NCBI GenBank assembly: GCA_944381375.1
Contig: CALWKX010000014.1
Coordinates: 167,590 to 231,589 of the forward strand
Length of the DNA stretch: 64,000 bases
Reading direction: 5' to 3'
DNA from: an uncultured Lachnospiraceae bacterium
GTDB taxonomy: Bacteria; Bacillota; Clostridia; Eubacteriales; Anaerofustaceae
Position numbers and translations under genes: made by a program. Below the pieces are notes generated by a model. It ran no database searches and was not told where the DNA came from. It was given only the letters and a program-made list of their open reading frames with translations. Of this stretch, positions 47,200-56,892 are shown in pieces (the stretch's first letter is position 1; the number at the start of each line of letters is the position of its first letter).

Positions 47200-48252
47200 A
47201 TGAAGATACAAGGATTTATAAAAGATATCGTTTTTTCGGCATTGATATTGTGCACAGCGTTTATAATTGTAATTACATTGCATGGTTTTATTAATATAGA
47301 ATCCATTGCTCCGATGATGTTTGTAATGGCAGTTTTTCTTGTATCTATTGTTACTAAGGGGCATAAATGCGGAATATTTGCTTCGCTGATCAGCGTGATT
47401 GCTGTGAATTTTGCTTTTACATTTCCGTATTTTGAGTTCAGTTTTTCTTTGCCTGAAAATATATTTTCATGTATTATAATGCTGTTTGTTGCAATTATGA
47501 CAAGCGCATTAACGACAAATATAAAAAAGCATGAACGTATGCAAGCGGAAAATGCAAGGGAGAAAATGAGAGCTAATCTTCTTCGTGCAATATCTCATGA
47601 TTTGCGCACGCCTCTTACTACAATATATGGTTCATGCTCTACTATTTTGAGTAATTATGATTCTATTGATCAAGATAAGCAGATAAAGCTTTTAAAAGAC
47701 GTGTGTGCAGAAGCTGAATGGTTGAACAGAATGGTGGAAAATCTGCTCTCCGTTACGCGTATCAACAGTGAAGAAGTGTCTGTGAAAAAAACCTTGACAG
47801 TGCTTGAAGAACTGATAGATGCTGTTATTGTAAAATTCAAAAAAAGATATCCCGATCAAAAAATAGACCTTGACATACCGGAAGCTTTTATCGTAATCGC
47901 GATGGATCCTATACTCATTGAACAGGTAATTATCAACCTGTTCGAAAATGCTGTATTTCACGCAAAAGGCATGAGTAAAATAATGCTGCGTATATTCATA
48001 GTCGAAAACAGCGTTGTATTTGAAATATCTGACGATGGGTGCGGTTTTCCTAAGGATAAGATTAAGACACTCTTTACAGGAGGGGGAAAGTATTCCTCAG
48101 ACAGCGGTAAACGTCATATGGGGATAGGTCTGGCAGTGTGCGCGACTATAATCAAAGCTCATGGCGGTGAAATTCATGCAGAGAACCGAGTAGAGGGTGG
48201 AGCGGTAGTTCGTTTTTCTCTTGAAATGGAGGAGGATGAAAATGGGCAATAA
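47200..48252 (+). CDS. KdpD-like sensor histidine kinase (short form)
   Basis: This codes for 350 residues. Four membrane segments (about residues 12-105) resemble the DUF4118 sensor region of KdpD. The HisKA phosphoacceptor is His133 in ISHDLRTPLT, and the HATPase domain has the N, G1 and G2 boxes (LFENAVFHA, ISDDGCGFP, HMGIGLAVC). The large N-terminal KdpD and USP domains are absent. It overlaps the response regulator and likely senses potassium or turgor. Confidence 0.87.
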   Translation: MKIQGFIKDIVFSALILCTAFIIVITLHGFINIESIAPMMFVMAVFLVSIVTKGHKCGIFASLISVIAVNFAFTFPYFEFSFSLPENIFSCIIMLFVAIMTSALTTNIKKHERMQAENAREKMRANLLRAISHDLRTPLTTIYGSCSTILSNYDSIDQDKQIKLLKDVCAEAEWLNRMVENLLSVTRINSEEVSVKKTLTVLEELIDAVIVKFKKRYPDQKIDLDIPEAFIVIAMDPILIEQVIINLFENAVFHAKGMSKIMLRIFIVENSVVFEISDDGCGFPKDKIKTLFTGGGKYSSDSGKRHMGIGLAVCATIIKAHGGEIHAENRVEGGAVVRFSLEMEEDENGQ

Positions 48253-48973
48253 TAAATATAAGGTATTGGTTATAGAGGATGATGATTATATATTAAATCT
48301 TATTGAGACTCTTCTTACCATGAATGGTTACCAGTCTTTAACTGCCCAAACTTGTGATATGGGACATACAATGTTTATATCATATAATCCGGATATTATA
48401 ATATTGGATCTTGGTCTTCCGGATAAGGACGGAATAGATTTCATAAAAAACGTACGCCAAAATTTCACTGTTCCGATTGTAGTTTTATCTGCAAGGACCA
48501 CAGAGCAGGACAAAATTATTGCTCTTGATTCCGGTGCGAATGATTATATCACAAAACCGTTTGGCTCAGGAGAACTGCTTGCGCGTGTAAGAGCTGCTTT
48601 GCGTATCAGAAGACAAAATATTCCTGGTGCCTTGCCTAAAAGCCAATTTAAAACTGGAGGGCTTACTATACATTATGACAGTCGTAGGGTTTATGTAGGC
48701 AATTGTGAAATAAAATTATCTCAGACTGAATATAATATACTTTCTTTTTTATCTGAACATTCTGGGCGTGTTATGACTTATTCTTCAATAGTTAAAACTA
48801 TATGGGGCTGCGTCGATAAGGGCAGTACAAAAAAATTGCAGGTAAACATGGCTAATCTTCGAAAAAAACTCGGCAGCAAGCCGGGCAGCAATTATTATAT
48901 TCTCAATGAATTGGGCGTAGGATACCGTATGGTTGATGAAGATTGTGAAATACATGAAACCGTTGCGCCTTAG
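48242..48973 (+). CDS. OmpR/PhoB-family response regulator, KdpE-like
   Basis: This codes for 243 residues from the ATG at 48242, chosen because GGAGGATG lies upstream; a start at 48221 would lie within the kinase gene. The receiver domain has acidic pocket IEDDD, the phosphoacceptor Asp56 (IILDLGLPDKDG) and the later lysine (TKPF). The winged-helix DNA-binding domain follows from about residue 140. It overlaps the kinase gene and precedes ktrB, and may bind the repeat at 47142-47159. Confidence 0.88.
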   Translation: MGNNKYKVLVIEDDDYILNLIETLLTMNGYQSLTAQTCDMGHTMFISYNPDIIILDLGLPDKDGIDFIKNVRQNFTVPIVVLSARTTEQDKIIALDSGANDYITKPFGSGELLARVRAALRIRRQNIPGALPKSQFKTGGLTIHYDSRRVYVGNCEIKLSQTEYNILSFLSEHSGRVMTYSSIVKTIWGCVDKGSTKKLQVNMANLRKKLGSKPGSNYYILNELGVGYRMVDEDCEIHETVAP

Positions 48974-48993
48974 GAAAGAGGAGAAAATAAAAT

Positions 48994-50289
48994 ATGAAAA
49001 TAATTAAGAAATTGTCTCCCATACGTATAATTGCACTTGGATTTGTTTTCATAATTCTTTTGGGCTCCGTTTTGCTAATACTGCCTTGCAGCGTGCAAGA
49101 GGGCGTCAATCTTAGATATATAGATGCGCTTTATACATCAACAAGCGCTGTATGCGTTACCGGTTTGATAGCTGTGGACGCAGGAGATACATTTACTCCT
49201 TTAGGTCAGTTTTTTTTGGCTGTGCTGATACAGATCGGCGGCCTTGGTGTAACTGCTGTCGGAGCGGGCTTTATCCTCGCAATAGGTAAAAAAATAAATT
49301 TAAGAGGAAGAAGCATTATACGTGAAGCGATGAATCTGGATTCCGGCAAAGGTGTTATACGTTTTATAAAAAGCGTTTTTTTAACTACTTTAGCTTTTGA
49401 GCTGACAGGGGCTCTGATCAGTTTTTTCGTATTTATAAAGGACTACTCTCCATTAAGAGCCGCCGGTATCAGCCTGTTTCACTCCGTGGCCGCCTTCAAT
49501 AATTCGGGTTTCGATATATTGGGGAATTTTCAAAACCTTATACCTTATCAGGATAATGTTATACTTAACCTTGTTACATGCGGGCTGATTATATTCGGAG
49601 GGATCGGATTTCTTGTTGTTCGTGAAATAATATCGAAAAAATTTCGTTGGCGTAAATTCAGCATGCATACGAAAGTCGTGCTTTCAATGAGCGCTGTATT
49701 GATATTATCCGGTACGCTCTTATTAAAACTTACCGAAGATATTACATGGCTCGGAGCGTTTTTTCATAGCGTATCGGCAAGGACAGCTGGATTTTCGACA
49801 TATTCTTTGGGGACTTTTTCCGACTGCGGCCTTATGGTTTTGATCGTTTTGATGTTTATAGGAGCATCTCCTGGGTCTACGGGCGGCGGAATAAAAACAA
49901 GTACTTTGTTTGTTCTCATTCAAGGTATAAAGGCGGCGGCGACAAATACTTCCGAAAAGGGTTTTAGGTACGCAATTCCTACAGGTACTTTTCGAAAAGC
50001 GGCTGTTATAACATTGCTTGCACTATGCGTTGTTATTACAGGAACTTATTTAATGCTTTTAATGGAGCCGGAAATATCGGTTATTGATGCGCTTTTTGAG
50101 ATAACAAGCGCTTTCGGAACAGTTGGCCTTTCTACTGGGATTACAACCAGTCTTTGCGATGCAAGCAAAATTTTGTCAATACTGATTATGTATATAGGAA
50201 GACTTGGGCCGTTGAGTATTGCTACTCTATGGCATTTTACAAGCGGTGAACGCACTGAATTTCCAAACGGCAATATTGCAATTGGATAA
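48994..50289 (+). CDS. ktrB: TrkH/KtrB-type potassium transporter, membrane subunit
   Basis: This codes for 431 residues with repeated M1-P-M2 units. The four selectivity-filter loops are recognisable: SAVCVTGL, AFNNSGFD, RTAGFST and GTVGLSTG. The size fits KtrB more than full TrkH. It needs the KtrA-type subunit encoded next. Confidence 0.92.
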   Translation: MKIIKKLSPIRIIALGFVFIILLGSVLLILPCSVQEGVNLRYIDALYTSTSAVCVTGLIAVDAGDTFTPLGQFFLAVLIQIGGLGVTAVGAGFILAIGKKINLRGRSIIREAMNLDSGKGVIRFIKSVFLTTLAFELTGALISFFVFIKDYSPLRAAGISLFHSVAAFNNSGFDILGNFQNLIPYQDNVILNLVTCGLIIFGGIGFLVVREIISKKFRWRKFSMHTKVVLSMSAVLILSGTLLLKLTEDITWLGAFFHSVSARTAGFSTYSLGTFSDCGLMVLIVLMFIGASPGSTGGGIKTSTLFVLIQGIKAAATNTSEKGFRYAIPTGTFRKAAVITLLALCVVITGTYLMLLMEPEISVIDALFEITSAFGTVGLSTGITTSLCDASKILSILIMYIGRLGPLSIATLWHFTSGERTEFPNGNIAIG

Positions 50290-50303
50290 TACAGGAGGAG
50301 AAA

Positions 50304-50984
50304 ATGCGGCAGCATAAAGCTAAAAAAGATAAGAATACTTATGGTATAGTAGGTTTGGGACGGTTTGGTTATGCATTGGCAATGGAACTTACTTTGTCTG
50401 GTGTTGATTTATTGGTAATGGATAAGGATGAGGAAAAAGTAAGAGAGCTGAGAGAATACACTGAAAATGCTTTTATTGTAAAAAGTCTTGATAAGAAAAC
50501 ATTGGCTGAAACAGGAATTCAAAATTGCGATGTCGCTGTTGTGTGTATTGGCGAGCAAATGGACATTTCAATTTTGACTACCTTAAATTTGGTAAGTTTA
50601 GGGATCCCGATGGTAATCGCCAAAGCGACAAGCACAGAGCATGGGGAAATTCTCGAAAAGCTTGGAGCTCACGTTGTTTATCCTGAGCGCGATATGGCAA
50701 TTCGTTTGGCTCATCGTCTTGAGGTTCCAGGCATGCTTGATTTTATTCAACTTAGCGAAAAGCTGAATATATTCAAATTAGTGAGTCCTGATAAAATAAA
50801 TGGCGAAACTGTTAAATCTGTAGATTTGCGCAAAAAATTCGGAGTTAATATTATTGCTATCGAATCAGAAGGCATATTGGTTGAAACTGTGTATCCTGAT
50901 TATGTTTTCAAAAAAGGGGATATCATGTATATATCAGCAACAAAAGATGCTCTAAATAAAATATCCGAATGGGCTGAAAATTAA
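50304..50984 (+). CDS. ktrA: KtrA/TrkA-type potassium channel gating subunit
   Basis: This codes for 226 residues. An RCK N domain starts YGIVGLGRFGYALAMEL with the GxGxxG nucleotide loop, and an RCK C domain follows from about residue 140. It binds nucleotides and gates KtrB. It lies 14 bases after ktrB with an AGGAGG site. Confidence 0.93.
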   Translation: MRQHKAKKDKNTYGIVGLGRFGYALAMELTLSGVDLLVMDKDEEKVRELREYTENAFIVKSLDKKTLAETGIQNCDVAVVCIGEQMDISILTTLNLVSLGIPMVIAKATSTEHGEILEKLGAHVVYPERDMAIRLAHRLEVPGMLDFIQLSEKLNIFKLVSPDKINGETVKSVDLRKKFGVNIIAIESEGILVETVYPDYVFKKGDIMYISATKDALNKISEWAEN

Positions 50985-50998
50985 TTTGTCATAATAGA

Positions 50999-51051
50999 AA
51001 AAGAATCTTTGTTAATCCTTATCAGAAGATAACAAAGATTCTTTTTTTTTA
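50999..51051 (+). terminator. Intrinsic terminator after ktrA
   Basis: AAGAATCTTTGTTA pairs with TAACAAAGATTCTT, followed by a run of ten T. Confidence 0.9.
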
Positions 51052-51058
51052 CAATCGA

Positions 51059-51607
51059 TTATTTGCCGCTTACTGCTATGGTAATTTTAGAAAGCTCGAC
51101 TCCACATTCTGAAGCAACTGCATCTTGTATTTGCACAGCTTGCTGCTGTGTTATCTCAACAGCATCCACAAGTACATTTACATATCCTTGATGGATAAAT
51201 ACAATACAATCTTCAAATCCTTTTGATTTGATTAAATTTTCCAATAAAAGTTCTTGTTCGCTAAGCTGTACTAACGCGATCATTTCTTCATTTGCATTGT
51301 CAATTGTTTCTACACTTGCGCCTTCTGATTGTACAATTCCTTCGAGGGTTTCAATATTTTCACCCCTGGTTTTTTCTCTTTCAAGCCTGTAATCCGTAAA
51401 AAAGGTGTCAGATATCTCAGCATTTCCTCCCATAATCGCTTCTTCGTCCATATTGGCTACAAGTTCTGCATTTAATGGATTATCTGTTTCGGCCGCCTCT
51501 TTGGCCGGATTGAAAAAAGCATAGTTCGTATAAACCGCAGCGATTAAAAGCACAACTAATATAACCAATATAACCTGTTTTTTCTTTAACCAAAGCATTT
51601 TTGTCAC
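51059..51607 (-). CDS. spoIIIAH: Stage III sporulation protein AH
   Basis: SpoIIIAH is the mother-cell side of the SpoIIQ-SpoIIIAH channel across the septal space. The 182-residue protein has one N-terminal membrane segment (about 11-29) and a C-terminal YscJ/FliF-like domain (about 95-180, with SKGFEDCIVFIHQGYVNVLV, quoted at 20). It is the last gene of the operon. Confidence 0.92.
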   Translation of the reverse strand: MTKMLWLKKKQVILVILVVLLIAAVYTNYAFFNPAKEAAETDNPLNAELVANMDEEAIMGGNAEISDTFFTDYRLEREKTRGENIETLEGIVQSEGASVETIDNANEEMIALVQLSEQELLLENLIKSKGFEDCIVFIHQGYVNVLVDAVEITQQQAVQIQDAVASECGVELSKITIAVSGK

Positions 51608-51615
51608 CTCATTAA

Positions 51616-52140
51616 TTAATTTTTAGGTATCACCACTATTTTGTGCGCTCCGACATTAAGCGCGGCTTTTACAGCCTCGGTGATATAATATTTTACAGTT
51701 GAATTTTCGGCTCCCTGAGCGACAACGACAACTCCGACAACCGATGGATATTTTTCTTCTACTATGTAGGGGGTTGTGCCGGAATCGTCTTTTACCAAAA
51801 TTGCATCTTTTGAAGCGGAAGTTTGCGTTGCGCTTTCGTTTGTTGATTCATTGTATGCAATTTCTTTCATTGCTTCGCCTTCGAGTGTTATCATTATTTC
51901 TACTTCGCCTATACCGGATATTTGAGAAAGGATATTTTTCATTTGCTGCTCGAGCATCGTTTTATAATCTTCTGCAGAAAAGGCATTAGAAGCTGTATTG
52001 TTTGGTGTCTCTGATTTGAATATTCCGGAGAGGCTTAAAAGCACTATCCCCAACAGCAAAAGTGCGGCACAGATTTTGATTTTGTCTTTTTTGGGCATAT
52101 CCCTAATTGTTTGTCCGATTTTTAAATCTTTGATTTTCAA
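51616..52140 (-). CDS. spoIIIAG: Stage III sporulation protein AG
   Basis: This codes for 174 residues, one membrane segment (about 24-42) and a ring-building motif domain with LSQISGIGEVEIMITLEG and VVVAQGAENSTVKYYITEAV. It forms a large oligomeric ring in the feeding-tube channel. Confidence 0.92.
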   Translation of the reverse strand: MKIKDLKIGQTIRDMPKKDKIKICAALLLLGIVLLSLSGIFKSETPNNTASNAFSAEDYKTMLEQQMKNILSQISGIGEVEIMITLEGEAMKEIAYNESTNESATQTSASKDAILVKDDSGTTPYIVEEKYPSVVGVVVVAQGAENSTVKYYITEAVKAALNVGAHKIVVIPKN

Positions 52141-52644
52141 TTAATCCACCTCGGTAAACACGTTAATATTTATATTTACGGAATTCTCAGAATAGAAGCT
52201 GTTTATGATATTTTCTACAGTCTGCTTGTTTAAATTTGAAGAAGTGTATATGTTTACACCAAGCAAAGTGCCAAATGATTCGCTGTCATAGTTTTCCTCT
52301 GTTATTACTTCAACTTCTCCTGTAAACTCCGGATATTTTTCCTTTATCTTTTCGTATATATCCCTTTGCAAATTGTCAGTATATTCGCCGTTTAAAAGAT
52401 TTGCGTATATTTGTTCTTCATTAATACCGGTAGATACGGCCGTTTGTATATTGTAGGAAAGATTCGTTTCGATATCCGTTTTGGGATCTTTTAAAAATGA
52501 TACAAGCGGATTAATGATCGTAAGTAAAAAAATGACAGCTGATATGTATTTTATATATTTTGAGTGTTTTCCTTCAGAGGTTATGTTTTCTATGAGAGTT
52601 ACTATAAGCATACAAACGATAAAAGATGAAAACCATTCTTTCAT
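52141..52644 (-). CDS. spoIIIAF: Stage III sporulation protein AF
   Basis: This codes for 167 residues, with two N-terminal membrane segments (about 5-17 and 33-49, IKYISAVIFLLTIINPLVSF) and an extracytoplasmic domain resembling a ring-building motif. It abuts spoIIIAG. Confidence 0.87.
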   Translation of the reverse strand: MKEWFSSFIVCMLIVTLIENITSEGKHSKYIKYISAVIFLLTIINPLVSFLKDPKTDIETNLSYNIQTAVSTGINEEQIYANLLNGEYTDNLQRDIYEKIKEKYPEFTGEVEVITEENYDSESFGTLLGVNIYTSSNLNKQTVENIINSFYSENSVNININVFTEVD

Positions 52645-52665
52645 TGAATAATCCTCCGATTGTGT

Positions 52666-53808
52666 CTAACTTCCAAACGACGATATTATTCCGATCATGC
52701 TTATAAACATAATTCCGGCTGCTGTAGTACATGCGCCTATAAAGAACAAATAAGATGCGCTGGTATCAAGTAATCTGGAAATTCTTCTATCTACAAACGG
52801 TTGTGTTATTATTGAACTGATTCTTACTGCGAAATAAGCTGCCAGTATTTTAATTATGGGCATAAGCATTACTGCAAAAATCAAAATTACGGCTACAAAG
52901 CCAAAAGCATTTTTAATCAAAATTACAAAAGCTGAAACAGTTTCCGCCGAATCCGTTAAGAATTTTCCTATAAGCGGAATTCTGTTGGCTGTGAATTTTA
53001 CTGTATCTGCAAGTAAACCGTCCAGCGATACAGTTGCTACACCTTGCGCTTTGATTATTATTGAAAATAACACAAAGCATATACCGAGGGCGTATCCGCA
53101 GCCCTTTTTGATGAATGCAGTAAAGTAAGATATATCTATGCTTTTGTTGAACTGACCTATGATTCCCAGCGTGAATCCGAACATGCTGAGGGGTATAATG
53201 ATATTATTTATCAGATCCGTTACAATCCCTATGAAAAAAACAAGAGTTGTGCCAAGTATGCCTTGCGTTATAACTCCTCCGCTTAATGACAACAACACAA
53301 ACGCTATAGGCATTATATTTCCAACCAACGAAGATAAGTCAAATATAAGATTAACAGACGTATCCATTACTGAATTGATGCAGTATACAAGAAGCATAGC
53401 CACAGCCACATATATAGCAGTAAAAGCAACGCTTTGAATGTTTTTTGATAAATATGAGGCTCCTATATTTTGTATCAGTCCGCTCAGAAGCGATATAACA
53501 AGTATTCCTGCTACTAACGGTACTGCGGAACGCAACTGGTCTAACAATACGGAAGTAAAGGATGTCCAAAGTGCGTTAAAATCAAAAACATACTCTCCTG
53601 AAATTATTTCAGATATTAAAGTATAAAGATTTTCACAGCCTGTTATTTCATAAAAAAGATTTTCTGACGGAAGCTCGATTTTATTCATTTCCACACTGTC
53701 GTAAATATTTTGTAAAAGCTCCTCTGAATAAGCTTGCTCAGCTTTGACGATTTGAGGGCTTAGTATCAGACATGTAAAAAGAATCGTTGTTACTATTATT
53801 TTTTTCAT
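52666..53808 (-). CDS. spoIIIAE: Stage III sporulation protein AE
   Basis: This codes for 380 residues. A signal peptide (about 1-23) is followed by an extracytoplasmic stretch and about seven membrane segments. Conserved family blocks include LVGNIMPIAFVLLSLSGG and FVDRRISRLLDTSASYLFF. It is the largest membrane component of the channel complex. Confidence 0.92.
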   Translation of the reverse strand: MKKIIVTTILFTCLILSPQIVKAEQAYSEELLQNIYDSVEMNKIELPSENLFYEITGCENLYTLISEIISGEYVFDFNALWTSFTSVLLDQLRSAVPLVAGILVISLLSGLIQNIGASYLSKNIQSVAFTAIYVAVAMLLVYCINSVMDTSVNLIFDLSSLVGNIMPIAFVLLSLSGGVITQGILGTTLVFFIGIVTDLINNIIIPLSMFGFTLGIIGQFNKSIDISYFTAFIKKGCGYALGICFVLFSIIIKAQGVATVSLDGLLADTVKFTANRIPLIGKFLTDSAETVSAFVILIKNAFGFVAVILIFAVMLMPIIKILAAYFAVRISSIITQPFVDRRISRLLDTSASYLFFIGACTTAAGIMFISMIGIISSFGS

Positions 53809-53828
53809 GTTAAGCTCCGTATGTATAT

Positions 53829-54212
53829 TTATAAAATTGAGACAACAAGCTCAAAGAAATTAATAAGTATGGGCAAGGACAGATATACTATGACAAATCT
53901 GGAAGAAATTTCTATTTTGGCGGCAATTGATCTTTCTCCTGCGTCAGCACATATGTCCGATGCGAATTGTGCAATATATGCTATAGCAATTATTTTAAAT
54001 ATGATTTCGAGGTACTGTGGATCTATTGAAGAATAATTAGATACGTTTGATATGAAGTTGAATGCTGCAAGTAAATAATCTGAAGACATCGTAAGTATTA
54101 AAATTCCGGCGGCAACTGATATATATATTCTGAAAACCTTGTTATCGTCCGAAACGAACAGGCACATAATCGAAGCAATAACGGCTATTGATACTATTCG
54201 TAATATTTCCAT
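53829..54212 (-). CDS. spoIIIAD: Stage III sporulation protein AD
   Basis: This codes for 127 residues with four membrane segments. SSIDPQYLEIIFKIIAIAYI and FASDICADAGERSIAAKIE are typical of SpoIIIAD. It follows spoIIIAC by four bases. Confidence 0.92.
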   Translation of the reverse strand: MEILRIVSIAVIASIMCLFVSDDNKVFRIYISVAAGILILTMSSDYLLAAFNFISNVSNYSSIDPQYLEIIFKIIAIAYIAQFASDICADAGERSIAAKIEISSRFVIVYLSLPILINFFELVVSIL

Positions 54213-54216
54213 AGTT

Positions 54217-54414
54217 TTAATAGAATGTAAACATAGTCCTTACTGTATCGAAAAATCCGCTTATAATATCTATTACCATTATTAATACTATGATGACTCC
54301 TACTATAGTTACCATCGTTGCAATGTCGTCACGTCCGTTTTTTATAAGAACTTGATTTATAACTGTGATAACAATACCCACAGCCGCTATCCGAAAAATG
54401 ATTTCTATATCCAT
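54217..54414 (-). CDS. spoIIIAC: Stage III sporulation protein AC
   Basis: This codes for 65 residues with two membrane segments and VINQVLIKNGRDDIATMVT between them, typical for the family. Confidence 0.93.
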   Translation of the reverse strand: MDIEIIFRIAAVGIVITVINQVLIKNGRDDIATMVTIVGVIIVLIMVIDIISGFFDTVRTMFTFY

Positions 54415-54422
54415 ATTGCCTC

Positions 54423-54935
54423 CTATATGATGATTATTATTAAGGCGGCTCCTCCAAGCAAAGATAGTCTTTTATAAAGTTGCCCCTTATTTTTTTTATC
54501 TGCTTGAGCTTGTTTTATGAGATCTTCTATGCGCATAAGGTTAAGTTTTAATCCGTTTATAATTTTTTCTTTTTGTATTTCGGAAAAAACATCACCCGTA
54601 GAAGCTATTAATGACATCTCATCGTTATTTACCGCAAATTGCTTTTTATTAGTGAGAAATGTTGTTTTCCAAATTTCGCTTAAACGGCTGTAATAGAAAG
54701 AACATTTCGCAATTTGTTTAATAGTATCTTTAAAAGGCTGCGACATCTTATCAGCCGCTTCGCTTAAAATCTGGGATATATCTTGCGGTCTGTATTCAAG
54801 ACTCAGCATGATTTCCGAAAGGAATTTACTGTATTCAGTAAGCTGATTTACTCTCATAATATATGTAGATAATATTGTGGAACCTATAAAATATGATGCT
54901 GTAAATAAAACTGCGGCTCCGAATATCTTAATCAA
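54423..54935 (-). CDS. spoIIIAB: Stage III sporulation protein AB
   Basis: This codes for 170 residues, with membrane segments at both ends and a helical cytoplasmic middle similar to type II secretion F proteins (LTEYSKFLSEIMLSLEYRPQ). It overlaps spoIIIAA by four bases. Confidence 0.92.
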   Translation of the reverse strand: MIKIFGAAVLFTASYFIGSTILSTYIMRVNQLTEYSKFLSEIMLSLEYRPQDISQILSEAADKMSQPFKDTIKQIAKCSFYYSRLSEIWKTTFLTNKKQFAVNNDEMSLIASTGDVFSEIQKEKIINGLKLNLMRIEDLIKQAQADKKNKGQLYKRLSLLGGAALIIIII

Positions 54936-55843
54936 AAGACGTCCACCTCCTTAAGTGATGAAGAATAGATTTTTTTTATTTTGAGTATGTTGTTGCTGCG
55001 TTGTATAAATAAATACCTGTCAAATATTCTGTGTTTGATGATTTTGTTTATGTAGGCTTTAGATAGTAATTCTTCAATACATTCTCCATGTGCGGAAGCT
55101 ATAATTTTGACCCCGCAACTTGCGGCTTGTATTAATGCTTCATAATCTGACTCACCTCCGATCTCATCTGTTATAATTACTTCAGGCGACATTGTCCTTA
55201 TCAAAAGCATCACTCCCTGTGCTTTTGGAAAATTATCAAGCACATCAGTTCTTAACCCTATATCAAGCTGCGGTATCCCTTCTAAGCAGGCGGCAATTTC
55301 TCCTCTCTCGTCTATAAGCCCTGTTTTGATACCTTGTGTGCCGTCAAAACCGTTGCTTATTAAGCGCGTCAGATCTCTGAGCAATGTGGTTTTTCCGGCT
55401 CCAGGAGGTGCGATAAAAAGACACGACAAGAGTTTGTCCTTATTATGTATATAGGGAAGTATGAATGACGCGCAGCCTTTTATTTCTCGGGCGAAACGTA
55501 TGTTTAAACTATTAAAGTTGCATAAGGATTTTACATTTCCATCCAAACGTACCGCTTGTCCGGTAAAGCCTATCCGGCTGCCTCCTTTTACAGTGATAAA
55601 ACCGTTTCTGATTTCTTCTTCACGCGCAAACAATGAATTTCTTGCTCCCATATTTAATATATGCAGTATGTCCTCTTTTTTTGCAGTCTTGTCCAAAAAA
55701 AATTTTTTCTCAAAAGTGATAAGTTCTATCGGTCTGTTTACTCTTAGTCGTATTTCTTCTACTGAATTTATATTTGTTATGCCTTCTAAAGCATTTTTTA
55801 TGCTTTCAGGCAATAAATCTATTATTGAATCAAACATCTGCAT
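54932..55843 (-). CDS. spoIIIAA: Stage III sporulation protein AA, ATPase
   Basis: This codes for 303 residues, an AAA+/secretion-type ATPase with Walker A IAPPGAGKTTLLRDL and Walker B EVIITDEIGGESDY. It powers or assembles the SpoIIIA-SpoIIQ channel. It opens the eight-gene operon, which in known spore formers is sigma-E-dependent; I could not find a convincing sigma-E promoter in the 130 bases upstream. Confidence 0.95.
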   Translation of the reverse strand: MQMFDSIIDLLPESIKNALEGITNINSVEEIRLRVNRPIELITFEKKFFLDKTAKKEDILHILNMGARNSLFAREEEIRNGFITVKGGSRIGFTGQAVRLDGNVKSLCNFNSLNIRFAREIKGCASFILPYIHNKDKLLSCLFIAPPGAGKTTLLRDLTRLISNGFDGTQGIKTGLIDERGEIAACLEGIPQLDIGLRTDVLDNFPKAQGVMLLIRTMSPEVIITDEIGGESDYEALIQAASCGVKIIASAHGECIEELLSKAYINKIIKHRIFDRYLFIQRSNNILKIKKIYSSSLKEVDVF

Positions 55844-55973
55844 TTAAAATCTCCTTTACGTTTAAAAAGAAAATAGCAAAGTAATCACCAAAAATTTGTA
55901 AAATTTCTTATTGGGATTTATATAAGCATATGTTTGTGATAAAATAATCTACGAAACAGGAGCAGTATTTAAC

Positions 55974-56882
55974 ATGAGTGCTATTCTGAGCGATCGTATT
56001 ATAAACAGTCTTACAATCCAACCTGAATATAATGTGTCAATGAGCCGCTATACTTCTTTTAAAACGGGAGGCGCGGCTGATTTGGTTGTATTTCCCGTTA
56101 ATGAAGATGAACTTATTAATATATTATGCGATATAAAAGAAAATGGGCTTTCTTATACCGTAATAGGACGCGGTACCAATATTTTAGTTGCCGATGGCGG
56201 TATTGAGGGAGTTGTTATAATTCTTACGCAATTTAAAGGACTTAGCTGCAAAAACGCTATAGTGAGTGCAGGCAGCGGAACGCTTTTGAGCGAAGCGTCC
56301 ATGTATGCTATGAAATTTTCTCTTAAAGGGCTCGAACCATTGAGCGGCATACCGGGGAGTATCGGCGGCGCTGTTGTTATGAATGCCGGAGCGTATGGCA
56401 GTGAAATAAAAGATGTTATAAGAAGCGTAAGATATCTTGATTTAGATAGTATGCTTATACGCACTATAGAGAAAGAAGACATGGCTTTTGATTACAGAAA
56501 AAGCTGTTTTATGAATTCTGATTCAATAATTCTTTCTGCGGATTTTCAATTGGTTAAAGGAGAGCCGGATAGTATAATGAGCGAAATGAAGCGTTTTAAT
56601 GCTATGCGCAGAGAAAAACAACCTTTGAATTACCCTTCAGCAGGAAGTGTTTTTAAACGTCCCAAAGGAGATTATGCAGCGCGTCTTATAGATATATGCG
56701 GTTTGAAAGGCTCTAAAGTAGGGGGCGCAAAAGTCAGCGAAAAACATGCAGGATTTATAATAAACTACAGTAATGCGACTTCTGCCGATGTCATAGAATT
56801 AATTGAAAAAGTGCGTAGGACCGTTTTTGTAAAAACTGGAATTATGTTAGAAACAGAAATAAAAATTATAGGAAGAAAATAA
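55974..56882 (+). CDS. murB: UDP-N-acetylenolpyruvoylglucosamine reductase
   Basis: MurB reduces the MurA product to UDP-MurNAc using FAD and NADPH. The 302-residue protein has the FAD-binding TVIGRGTNILV block, GIPGSIGGAVVMNAGAYG and the later AGSVFKRP with the catalytic Ser. It matches the shorter type II form of Gram-positives. Confidence 0.95.
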   Translation: MSAILSDRIINSLTIQPEYNVSMSRYTSFKTGGAADLVVFPVNEDELINILCDIKENGLSYTVIGRGTNILVADGGIEGVVIILTQFKGLSCKNAIVSAGSGTLLSEASMYAMKFSLKGLEPLSGIPGSIGGAVVMNAGAYGSEIKDVIRSVRYLDLDSMLIRTIEKEDMAFDYRKSCFMNSDSIILSADFQLVKGEPDSIMSEMKRFNAMRREKQPLNYPSAGSVFKRPKGDYAARLIDICGLKGSKVGGAKVSEKHAGFIINYSNATSADVIELIEKVRRTVFVKTGIMLETEIKIIGRK

Positions 56883-56892
56883 TATTACTGCA

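Noticed and set aside
55844..55973. Sigma-E promoter ahead of spoIIIAA
   Set aside because: Only loose matches to the -10 with wrong spacing were found, so I do not call it.
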